Positions 34,023 through 44,290 of a DNA stretch of 64,000 nt are shown here, piece by piece; position 1 is the first letter of the stretch, and every line of letters begins with the position of its first letter. The translations under genes and the position numbers were made by a program. This DNA is from Rhipidocladum racemiflorum. Taxonomy: Eukaryota; Streptophyta; Magnoliopsida; Poales; Poaceae. The stretch covers positions 59,567,712-59,631,711 of the forward strand of contig CM070576.1 of NCBI GenBank assembly GCA_036346355.1. Direction: 5' to 3'. The notes under the pieces are model-generated. The model was not told the origin of the DNA and did not search any database. It saw only the letters and a list, made by a program, of their open reading frames with translations.

Positions 34023-34517
34023 TTCCAGTCTTCTTTTTTACAAGCACGAGGTTTGCTAACCACTCGGGTGGCGAACTTCTTTGATGAACCACTCTGGCCA
34101 AGAGCTTGTTCTCTCCTATGGCCACGCTTTCCTTCGTCGAACGGCGCGGCATGGCGACTGGTCTAGACCAGGCCGGATGTTCGAGGAGTGCTCGCGACTT
34201 CCCTCGGGATCCCTAAGCATGTCGGAGGCTTCCATGCGAAGGCGTCGGTTAGCGGAGGAAGTCGGCGAGGCGGCTTTCCTATTGGCGAGAGCGTGGTCCC
34301 GAATCCAGCGGTTTTGGTCGGGTCCTCCTGAGTCGACCTCGATCGTCTTCGTGTCCTCGGCCCGGACTTGAAGGAGCCCGTCCGGACTTGCTAGAGTCGG
34401 GCCGACGGGTGTCTTGGCTTTCGGAGGCCGGCTCGATGAATGCGACGGCCGTAGGCCAACTCATGCTTTCACTTAGCTCGCAGCCAGTAAGGCGAAGCTG
34501 GAAAACGATTCTGATGA

Positions 34518-34900
34518 TCACCCCATGCGGCGGGCATCTTCAGGCGGTAGGTGTAGTTGGGGATCGCCATGAACTGTAGCATGGTCTCCCCAGGATGGCG
34601 TGGTAGAGGCCGGGAAAATCCGCGACCTCGAAGGTGAGGGTCTCGGTGCGGAAGTTAGCAGGGCTCCCGACGTGGCAGGCGGTCGACTGCCCAGAGCGGG
34701 TGGGCCTGCTGGCGGCGAACGGCGCGTGGAAGGGTGCTCTGGCAGTGAAGGCTCGGCGGGGATCCCCATGGCGTCGAGTCTCAACGTAAAGGATGTTGAG
34801 GCTACTTTGCCGCCCAAATCCGCGAGCACCTTAGTCGGCGCTTTGCTCCCCGCGATGGGTCAATGACGAGCGGTACCTCCTGAGTTGCGGGGCGTGGTCG
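34518..34900 (-). pseudogene. Gypsy protease remnant, copy 1
   Basis: Minus-strand pieces LRLDAMGIP and FPASTTPSWGDHATVHGDP match the aspartic protease of grass gypsy elements. The active-site DGSS region is better preserved in copy 2 (MDGSSLNILYVET). Confidence 0.65.
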
Positions 34901-34949
34901 GGGTGGTCGGCGGTCAAAGGTGATCGGGGACTCGAGCCAAGAAGGTATT

Positions 34950-35916
34950 GAAATGCAATTTGAACTTACGCGAACACCTCTCGGCGACGAGCTGCCTCCT
35001 CGGCGTAGCTGCAGTCGCCGAAGATCATGAGGCAACCGTCGGTCTCGGGAAGCCGACGTCTGCCTCCGATCTCGGTGGTCGGCGCCGAAGTCTTGCCTCT
35101 TTCCTTTGCCCCGAAGTAGCGTCGTGGGGGTTCCAGGAAAGGAAAGCGCCAGGAGACCCGGAGTCCCGATACTTGTGCCTGACGGGGTATCCGTGGTTCG
35201 GACCGTACTCTCCATCAGCTTCTCGAAGTGGTCGGGGGTTGCCGCCTTGCGGCTTTCCCGACCGGTGGTGGCGCAACCAGGGGCGGTCCTCGCGGACTGC
35301 TTGCCGTGGCGCTTTAAACCGCTTGTCGGAGCGGTCGGTTTGGGCTCGGTGCGATCCTCGCCGACTTCCCTTTGTCGAAGATGACATCTACGGCCTCCTC
35401 GCCAGGCGTGGTTGGTGCAATGTCGGGAGTTCTTTGGTAGTCTGAGCCCGCGCACACCCGAGTTTATGGACCAGGGTCTTGGAAGTAGTGCGTAGATGAA
35501 TGCCCCCACGACATCGGCGTCGCGGATGTCAGGGAGCTCGTTCTGTATTGGGAAAAAGCGTCGGATGTAGTCCCGGAGCTCTCCAGGCTGGCCTTGCAAC
35601 CTTACCAGTCCTGAATTCCCTGGTCGCTTGTAGGTGCCTGGAAGTTGCCAGCGAAGTGGTGCTTGAGTCGGCCCAGTCCGGATGATGTTGGCGGGCAGAT
35701 ATTCCGAGCCATGCCCGGTGAGTCCGCCAAGTAGATGAGGAGGTATTGGATGACAAAAAGGTCGTCCGTCGCTCCCCGCCCCTTTATCTGGCGGTAATCT
35801 TCGACCATACCGCGGGGTTTGTAGCCCCTGCGTGCTTGGCTATGTTGACGGCGCGGAATCTGCGAGAACCAGCGCTGCCGAATCCACAGCGGAGAATGCC
35901 GTCTCGTGAAGGCCAT
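34950..35916 (-). pseudogene. Gypsy gag remnant, copy 1
   Basis: Retrotransposon gag motifs are read in two frames: YLADSPGMARNICPPTSSG and HHFAGNFQ (35602-35916), then QPGELRDYIRRFFPIQNELP with VVGAFIYALLP (about 35480-35599). The rest is degenerate. Confidence 0.8.
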
Positions 35917-36951
35917 CGAGGCTCGGGCTCTTGATCACGCCCTTGGCGGAAGCCATTGTCGGCGGCGTCACGACCGGGTCGGTCGTTCCCTCGTTCTTAG
36001 CGTTTGGAGTGGTAGTGCGGCGTCGCGTTGTCCCCAGCGTTGGTGCACCGAGTGCGATGCTGGGGTTGCGGAAGGTGGCAGCTGCCCTTGTTTCGCTCCG
36101 ACGCCCTCGGATGGCGTCATGGCGCGAGCCATCGAAGAGGCGTCCGAGCAGCTGCGATCCGTGGCCATACGCGTCTTCGGCCGCGCTTTCCGCTCCACCA
36201 GGCCGGAGGTTACGTGGGTAGCCTTGGCTGCGAGATCGTCTGGCTCGAATGCAGCGAGCGGCATTCTTCTTTATGGCGGCGATGTTAACGTGGGAAAAAG
36301 CGATGAATCGTCCGTCCCCTTGGTGGTAGTGGACCTGGCGTCTTGCGGCGCAAGGCCGCCCAGCAGTGGAAGCGGGCGAGCACTTGCTCAGTCGCTGGAG
36401 AGCTTGTCAGCTTCGGCCTTTTGAACCTCGGCTAAATCGTCGCGTCGCGGCCAGCGGCCTTGGCGAGCGCAGTGATCCTCCTCGGTGTGTTGGCGGAGAG
36501 TCTTTGGCGTGGCGGGTAGCGGCGCTGCCGCGATGTCGGTCGCTGATAGCGTGGTCACGTTCTTATCTCTTCCTCCGCTAGAGCCGTGGTCGGAGGAGTT
36601 GTCAGTGGTGGTCGTCGGGTACATGGCCGACCATCGCCTGGCCTGGTGCGGCCGGAGTGCGACCGCCATCGCTCGATCGATGGCGCGTCGCAGGGTGATG
36701 GGGCCTCTGGCGTTCGCGTCGAGGTCGTCCGCGGGGGACCTCGAGCCGGAGGTCTCTGGCTGGCGTGAGGCGTCGTGGTCCTCGGTGGACACTTGGCCGA
36801 TGCAGCGAGGGCGATCACTACTCTGTCCCGCCGTGGTGGTAAGTCGAGGAGCGAAAGCGGATCGGACGCTTCTCGGCATGGCGATGTCGGAGAAAGAAAA
36901 GGGAACCGTCGAGGAAGCTAAGCGGGAAAAATGGCGGCTTAGCGTCGTGCA

Positions 36952-37497
36952 GCCCTACAGCGCGCCAAGCCGGTGTTTGAGCAGGCCAATGAATTTGTAT
37001 AGGTAAGAGGGTGCGCTCTCTCCTCGACGGCTTACTTCGGGTGAGCACAAAGGTGTATCGGTTGTTTGAACGTCCCTACTCCGATTCGTGTAGGTTTGAT
37101 TGTATTGATTCCCGGTTGTCCGTTGTCTTATGCTCGCTCCCTCCCCCTTTATCTGAAGCGAGGAGGGAGGTTACATGTTGCTTAAAAGAGAAAAAGACTG
37201 TGCTCTTAGTCGCCCGCAAGTGGCTGTGATGGGGCTGATCGCGGCTCCCGCCCTGCTGGCTGGTTGGCGTGGTTCTTCTGCGCGGCTCGTAGTAAATGCG
37301 AGAGTTGGGGACTTGTGCGCTGCGTCATCATTACGGCGACATTTAATCGCGCTCGATCATAATAAATGCCGGCCTTCGAGATTTCGCCGACTTGGTCGTA
37401 GCTCACGGCTTTTCCTCGGCCGTGGCTTTGGGTCGACCGGCCTGGTTACGGCCCAGCCCTTCGGGCGGGGGGGTACCCATGGCCTGGGTACTCGTCA
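36952..37497 (-). repeat. Gypsy copy 1, 5' LTR and primer-binding site
   Basis: The LTR spans about 36968-37497. Immediately inside it (36952-36968), the minus strand reads TTGGCGCGCTGTAGGGC, close to the tRNA primer-binding site of many grass gypsy elements (TGGCGCGCCAGGTAGGGG type). This confirms the minus-strand orientation. Confidence 0.8.
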
Positions 37498-37502
37498 CGT
37501 CA

Positions 37503-37556
37503 ATTACGGAAGATCCGGGGATAAATTACGTGGCGACCATCTCGGTCGGCAGGCAT
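37503..37556 (+). repeat. PORR upstream flank, copy B (right part)
   Basis: 'agatccggggataaatta' to 'tcggcaggcatt' continues copy A at 11195-11241, showing that the gypsy element split an existing duplicate. Homology stops at 'ggcatt' and resumes near 39464. Confidence 0.8.
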
Positions 37557-39450
37557 TGAAGCACGTATATATATATGCTGTCAAGTGTAAATCTGTCCAT
37601 GACATATAGCCAATGGCCAATTTGCTGCATGCCGCGTCGCAGACGCGAGCTACCGTGCCAGTACTGCTTGACTGCTCTCCCAGTCGTGCGTGCCGGTGCT
37701 GCACTTGCCTCCCCATCTCAGCCCCGGCATGCAGCAGGTACGTCGCGAAAATGCACGGAGCCAAGCTCGTGTTTCCAACCCTGAACGTCCTTGGGAAGCC
37801 AGCGAAACCACTGGCGCCATTGGCAGCTTCACAAAATCACAAGACGATCGAGTGGCAGCTCAGTGCCAAGCGTGATCAACGTGCTGAACCAGCCGTTCCC
37901 CGCACCGTTTCATGGGGACGATCCTGTGACCCCGCGCGAGCGAAAAAAGCATTGCCCCGCGTCGGCGTAGCTAGCCTCGCTGCCTGAGGCACATCAAACG
38001 GCTTGCAGCTCGATCGGGCGACTAGCCGCGTGCATCCCGTCACGTACGGCACTGTGGCGAAGCCTCCATGGTGAATAGCCTTCGTGCGAACAGCAAACGG
38101 CGTCCTCCTTACTTGCATAGCATTTCGCTCGCTGCCACCCGCGTCGCCGAGGCACCACCAACTACCGAACGCCCCGACCGGCACGGAGAGCCTCTTCGCC
38201 ACGTCCGCGCTATCTCCGTATTTCTTTTTTGAGGGTACAAATAGGTACGCACGTATACTCACAACCTACTCACCCCACACACACGTACACCACATACGTA
38301 TACCTCTGGACACAAGTTGGATTTAAGCGGAGATCGACCTTAAAACACCCGTTCCTTCGTGTCTACTACTGTAGGATGCGTTTGGTTTATAGACCTAAGG
38401 TGGATATAATGGTCCCATCTATCCTATTATTTGTTTGGACGGATGGGTGGATAAGGTTATCCAACTCTCATCCCAACCAATTTTTGTCTCATGTAAGTAT
38501 GTAATTTTTATCTTATCTACCATCCAACTTTCAGCCCACCAACTAAATTTGAATTCTTACCACATCCATCATCCAACTCTCATCCTATCCAACTTTATCC
38601 CTCCAACCAAAATATAAGCTTGGATGACTTCATCCTGTTAGACTGGATGGCACCATCTCATCCACTCTTTGCCCTTGAATCAAACAGACCCTTAATGTAT
38701 ACTAGTCGAATGCGTCCTTTACTATGGATACAAAATAATATTGTCTAGCACGTAAGTTATTGTCGATGGGCTTAGTTTGGGCCATTCTCTTAGCTCCGCC
38801 CTAGTGTATGGTTAAGCTCCGTCTCGGTCTACATTATGTCTATTATTAAGCTTGGCTTACACTACATCCTTTGCTTGCCCGCCGTTGTTTGTATTACATA
38901 TTTACCGCATACCCTAAATGGAAGGAAGAGAGGTTATTGGAATAAGTATTGCATATTTTAGTAGTAAATTTGTTTATTATGCGTCAATTTTTTGTTTGTT
39001 TTTTATTACAAATTTTATATAGGTGAAGAAAGTATTTGAGAAGAGGTGAGTGAAGATTAAAAAGATAAGACATCATTCGCTGCTTACTATGTTCGTTTAA
39101 AGAGTAATGATAATGAATTAATGATAATTATAAATAAGTTGTACTCATTATCCGAGTGAGAAACGTGGAGTTATTTGAAGTAGTGATCATGTCAAACAGA
39201 GGCGATGCTACCGTGTGTTGCGGGTGGGCCAAGCAACCCAGAGTACCGATTTTTCCACTGGACAACCATTCACTAGGAGAGTGGAAGTAGGGCGTGAGCA
39301 TACTTATACTGGGCCGAGAAAGAGCGATTGCATCAGACCAGACTGGCCTAGAAGGGGTGGGTCGTCTGAACGTGTTCTGCTATGGCCTCTATAGCCCATC
39401 CAAAATTCTCTCCGGAAAATGCGAATTTACTCATCTGCCTGCCTCGGTGC
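37557..39450. mobile_element. 1.9-kb insertion in the duplicated PORR leader
   Basis: Copy A reads straight from 'ggcaggcatttcctcg' to the PORR start. In copy B about 1.9 kb intervenes, and 'ggcatt' stands at both edges (about 37551-37556 and 39461-39466), perhaps a short target duplication. Contents are a GC-rich stretch with exon-like composition at 37600-38220 (no domain recognised), a candidate MITE at 38376-38694, and AT-rich DNA. The type of the carrier is unknown. Confidence 0.5.
38376..38694. mobile_element. Tourist-like MITE candidate
   Basis: It begins GGATGCGTTTGGTTTA and ends TGAATCAAACAGACCC, imperfect inverted repeats of the common 'GGTYTGTTTGGTT' grass type. The interior has repeated 'catccaactctcatcc' blocks. 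A 3-bp duplication is not clear (gta versus tta). Confidence 0.5.
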
Positions 39451-40015
39451 TTCCTCCTCGGCATTTCCTAACGGTCCACGCGCGCCACCACCCTTGCCCT
39501 CCACTTCTCCGCTCCACTCCCCAACCATCCCACATGCCGCCGTCGCCGCGATGCAAAAGGTGCAACTCAAGTGGGTGAAGAACCGCGGCTTAGACCACCT
39601 CATCGCCAGGACCACCTCCATCCGCGTGTCCTGCCTCCTGCTCGACCACCTCGCGCACTTGCCCCCGTCGTCCCCCATGCCGGCCCTCTCCCTCACAAGC
39701 CTGCAGAAGCCGCTCGGCCTCACGTTCCCCATGCTTTTTTGCTTCCTCCGCTGCCATTGCACCCTCTTCGCCAAGCAGCCCCACCCCGCGCTTCCCCTCT
39801 CTCCCTTCCTTCTACCTCTCATGCCCGCCTCCCACCTCCTTCTCGCTCGCCACACCAGCGCCTCTGCCGTTGACTCCCACCTTCGCCTTACGCGCCTCCT
39901 CCTTCTCACCCGCTCCAGGTCCCTCCCGCTCGCCTCCATCCTCCCGCTACGCTTCGACCTCGGCCTACCCTACAACTTTGCCGCCTCCGTCCCTTACAAC
40001 CTCGGCCTACCCTAC
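39451..40015 (+). pseudogene. Truncated PORR-domain pseudogene
   Basis: From the ATG at 39551 it reads MQKVQLKWVKNRGLDHLIAR, closely matching the intact gene for about 145 codons, to LPLRFDLGLPYNF. It then shows a small local repeat (LPYNLGLPYN) and leaves homology at about 40015. Several short indels shift the frame in the middle, for example near 39735 and 39790. The remaining two-thirds of the coding region is gone. The 5' leader from 39451 is also homologous. It cannot make a complete RNA-binding domain. Confidence 0.9.
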
Positions 40016-42187
40016 AATATATCATTCATGCATGAAAAAAATATATTTAAATTGAAAATATTAAATTGGGCACGGATGGAATATGGATTGACTATTGAAT
40101 TGAGGAATAGGGAATGAGTGTAAGAGTTTATAATTGAGTGGTATTGGAAAATTGATAAATTGATTAAATTGAGGAACTTGGTAGTTAGATGTGGCGTATG
40201 CGTATGGTTATTTATGATAGGTAGATGGTGTTGTGGGGCTCTCTAAATATGCTAGAATATACAAGATAAATAATTACACTTGGACAATGAGTCGTAATTA
40301 TAGTATCAACTATAGTGTGTGAAATCGGTCAGAAGATGTTGTTCTATGAAGGTATTAGGATTGTCACGTTGGATTAGAGTAAATTAAGTGCACCCCTCTT
40401 AGGATATGCCAGGAGGCCCATTGGGGTTCGCAACTGGAATGTCGGTATATATGAAGCCATGAGTAGAGTTGCTGCCGACGATTGGTCATAGTACAATTGT
40501 TAGTTGCGAGTTTGGTGGGACAGCCTGGGATAGGTGTCTCTGACTTGAGTAATAAGGTTGAAAATCTAATACTGGATTAGTGATAAATATTCTATGGCCT
40601 CATAGGATGGAGTCACTATGGTAAAGTGATACATACCTGCGTAGGATTAAAATCATGAATTCATACATGTCTCCCGGATTAGAGGCTACGAAAGCTAAGT
40701 CTGCCTCATGTAGAGGTGCTAGTAGTCAATTTCTTAAATTAAAATGACCAGCCCTTAAAGAAACCAAAAACCTAATTTAATTAAAATTTTAAATTTGAGA
40801 GAAAATGAGCTACAGTGAAAAATTGAGAGGAAGAAATTCATATTATGCATTTGTTATTAATGTTTGTTAAGTACATATGTACTCACTCTTGCTTAAATCC
40901 CCATTTACTTAGAAGGTGAGTCCGATCTAAATCCACCTATGAGGCATGAGGTGAGGGTGATATGTAGGACCCAGACCTTTAGGAGGACGATTGCTACTAC
41001 TACTGCCACCAGGAGAACTAGAGGATTGGGTAGACAATATTCTTGTTTTGGACGGTCATCAGGGTAATGAAACCGTTGTAATGTATTTTTGTTGTACTTG
41101 GATCATATGTACAATTATGTAATGGATATGTAGCCCTACGTGGCTTGGAATTTAATATATTTTCATTCAGTCTCTAATCATTGTTCTGCTGTAATACTCT
41201 GAACACGGTATAGTAATTGATAAAGTGTCGGGTTGCTCGATATTTTGTTAGCTATTATGCCAAGATTTATATAATTAACTCAGTATTACTGTTATTATGT
41301 AGAGCTAATTATGCGAGTCGCCGTATGTTCCTACTTTCTAGTAGGTTAGGTTTTGCAACTGGTACCTCGGCCTCCAAGGATGGGAAATCAAGTGAATATG
41401 CTTTTTTGCTTCAGTTTACTCTAAGTGGGGCAGATGATTTTCTGCCGCAACAGATAAATCGTTAAGAACATCAATCTGTGTGTGATATTATGCCATCTTC
41501 TCAGGTACATATTTGCTTGATTAGTATTCTTTTGTATGGCAAATATTTCTTTTGACATACCCTTCTTGAGTTCACTAAGGGTCAAAATTTAGCATATGTG
41601 CTACTATAATTCATTGCGACATCTCATTATTTGTTTGTACGCCTTAATGGCTTATTGTGATCACATTTATTTCATTAGATGCGGTCATTTGGCTGCCAAG
41701 TGGAGTGTAGTGTGCACCTGACACTTGTAAACGGGAGGGCACCAGCCGCGCAACACAACTGAATATGAATCTAACCTCTCAAAGTTTCATTACCATTCAT
41801 CTTACAGAAATTTGTTAATAGCACTCTAATAAAATATTTTTTCTGTGTTCAAGTAAGAAAAACTTTTATTGCATTCAAGCTTCATGGGGAGAGCAAGGGT
41901 CGACCTGTTTAAACTTAAACTACTTTCGTTACAACCGAATCAGACCAGTTTCTACATGTTGCTTATTAGGCACCATCTGACTTGGGTTAACTATGTTTTC
42001 AAGTTGTACAATACCTACCATCACAAGAACTGAGTGACTACATAATTAGTTTGTATGAAATTGGTTCATAAGATCTGTTCTCAATTGATAGTCTGTGTGA
42101 AATTTTCTTGTTTGTCTCTTTGTTGTAAATAATTTACATACATAACTTCTATTTTTGAAGAAAATAGATGGAAACAACTTTATAGAT
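40016..42187. mobile_element. 2.2-kb insertion/replacement in the PORR copy, LTR-like
   Basis: This replaces about 770 bp of PORR coding sequence. 40860-41160 has features seen in large plant LTRs: 'tgtactcactcttg', 'gtgatatgtaggaccc', 'gaggacgattgctact' and 'gttgtaatgtatttttg'. No pol domain or second LTR is present. 41217-41465 is open but unrecognised. I regard it as a partial LTR sequence plus unknown DNA. Confidence 0.4.
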
Positions 42188-42308
42188 GTCTTCTGTTTAT
42201 CTATTTGAAGTAGTGATTCCTACTAAAGTTTTTGCACGTTGTGTTTGTAAAATTAGACATTGCAAGCCGAGCTCAATTGGCTTGTATTTATCTCAGTTTT
42301 TAGTTCTG
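42188..42308 (+). repeat. PORR 3' UTR, copy B
   Basis: About 120 bp nearly identical to 12565-12681, starting 'gtttatctatttgaagtag'. It marks the right end of the duplicated block. Confidence 0.85.
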
Positions 42309-43440
42309 AAGAGAGGTAGAGCTCAAGCTTCGTTCCACATGAATATTTGATTCATTGCAGATATCTATAAAACTATTCTAATTACATATCAGAGTGCTAT
42401 AAGCCTCCTATAGTTTCACAAACCCTACTTGTTATTTTAACAATTCCTTTCGAATTGACAATTTTACTTGTTTGAACTGTTTGCTGAGTAGGGGGTGCAG
42501 TGCACCTATATTGGCCGGTATACCATCATCTGAACAAGCGGCTGGATTTTACAACGATGCCTCTCTCTTTCTGTTCATCCTTATGCGATTTGCGTACTGC
42601 CTACTACCTAGGATGACGGCTTATGCGATTTGCATACAATCTTATGTTTATTTTCATTCATCCTTATCCAATGACATTCAAATTCTCGTATGCGGCTGAT
42701 TTAAAATTTGTGCCAATTTTACGTGGAATGCTGTCATGCTAACAGTAGCACACACCATCTTCAAGATATATATTTAGTTTGAGAGATGCTTCTATGTTTT
42801 TCTTTTAAAAAGTTGCAAAAATATTAAAGCATAAATGAATGATAGATAGCGATTATTTACTCCTTCATTTGTTTTAAAATTTATTAAAATTTATACAATT
42901 TATATCGAGAGAGAAAACATAGAAAGCACAGTTTGTTTTGCTCTTTAATGAATGAATGTCAGTTGATTGGTGATAGGTGCCAACAACAACCAAGACCACA
43001 GCAATGGCTAGTGGTCTATCCATTTATTTCCTTTTCCCTTTTCCTTTTTCGAATTATTGGTCCCTGACAGACTATCCATGTGCACTATACCTCTGGTATG
43101 GTATCCTCCAACATGCCACATGTTTGTACTATTTCTGTTGGCTCTAAAATTGCATTCTCCAACACCCCAAAGTTTGACTATCTCTATTGAAACTCAGCCA
43201 GCCTAGATACCATACACTCAAACATCACTAAGAAAACAAGGGAGTGCGTGAAACTGCACGGCAGATCCGGAGGTGGCTACCTCTGTCTCCCGTGCAAGGC
43301 AACCATGATGAACCGTGACAGAAAAGAAGGCACAAACAGGCCAAACCTTCTCTTGACTCGGCATGGCTGTGCTGCCAGAGGCGAAGCCCCCACAACCTCA
43401 CACTCTCAGAGCCTTTTTACCAGGCTAAAGCAGGTAGGCA
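42309..43440. other. Intergenic DNA, no gene seen
   Basis: AT-rich. A frame at 43248-43589 runs from unrelated DNA into fragment B and has no recognisable domain. Confidence 0.4.
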
Positions 43441-44053
43441 TCATGGGAGGGAGTGGGAGAGATACATCATACATGCCCCGGAAGACCAGAATTGGACTTC
43501 GCAGCTTTCCTGGATTCCAATGCCCAGATGGATGGAGGAGGGCCAGGGAGCAACAAGTAAAGGAGGAAGCCAATCTGTTGCTTGGCTAGACATACTCCAT
43601 GCCAATTGCCCAGAACTTTGTCAGAAGGAATTGGTCCTGGGGGCAACTGATTGTTGCTTGAGTGGAGATGTAGAGGTAATCCCAATGCAATGCCTCATGC
43701 AACTAGTTTAACTAATGGGGCCAGCTGATATTAGAATCTAAAGCTAATCATTATATCATGCCCCCCTCGTTGATGATGATCTATCCTTGGCTTTTGCACC
43801 CTTCCTTTTGTACTGTTCACGGCATGCATCATATTTCCTAGAGCGGAGAGCATATAGGGAGATAAAAAAAAATGTGCAAAGAAATCATGCCGAAAGATTC
43901 AGAAGAATAATGTAACCGTAAACTATTGTACCTACACAGATTAATAAAACCAAGCATTGTCCAAAATATGTTTACTGCCTAATACTATGCACCAGGTTCA
44001 GTCATGGGCAATTCTTAGCCTGCTCGGGAAAATGAACTTAAGAGAGAGTAATT
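43441..44053 (-). repeat. Fragment B of a dispersed inverted pair
   Basis: The reverse complement of 15198-15771, slightly longer. On the minus strand the exon-like block after 'gctctag' reads KYDACREQYKRKGAKAKD and then RSSSTRGA before a stop. The parent gene is not recognised. Fragment B ends at 'catgggagggagtggg', whereas fragment A is joined there to RABD2 sequence. Confidence 0.75.
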
Positions 44054-44262
44054 GATGACGCTGGCATTTTGCATCTACTATTCTTCGGGGCCACATGAGA
44101 CCCATGAAGTATCATTGATACCATGCATCTTATGAAGACAATTAGATTTCTGGACGGATTGCTTCTTTGCCTAGTCATGCTGCTTCCGATTGCTTCTTGG
44201 ATTCTTATTTAGTCCGGTATCCTGTTGCATAAGCAAAGGACTCCTGTGGTTTGTAATCTATA

Positions 44263-44290
44263 CTAGTAAAGTGTCCGTGCGTTGCAACGG
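44263..44290 (-). mobile_element. Helitron 3' terminus, minus strand
   Basis: On the minus strand the perfect palindrome CGTTGCAACG is followed 13 nt later by CTAG and a T, the plant Helitron 3' end. The element would extend rightwards; its 5' TC end was not located. Confidence 0.55.

Larger units (their letters stand above)
27749..37497 (-). mobile_element. Ty3/gypsy LTR retrotransposon, copy 1
   Basis: 9749 bp flanked by the exact 5-bp duplication CGTCA (27744-27748 and 37498-37502). The plus-strand start is TGTCGGTGTTTCGAGCACC and the end is GGGTACTCGTCA. Internal domains on the minus strand run gag, protease, RT, RNase H, integrase, the Ty3/gypsy order, from about 35.9 kb down to 31.6 kb. 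A further 3 kb of non-coding or antisense sequence precedes the 3' LTR. No frame is intact. It inserted into the duplicated PORR promoter. Copy 2 (46915-56651) is colinear throughout. Confidence 0.92.

Noticed and set aside
43248..43589. 113-codon plus-strand frame as a gene
   Set aside because: It spans the edge of fragment B, whose likely coding sense is the minus strand, and has no recognisable domain.
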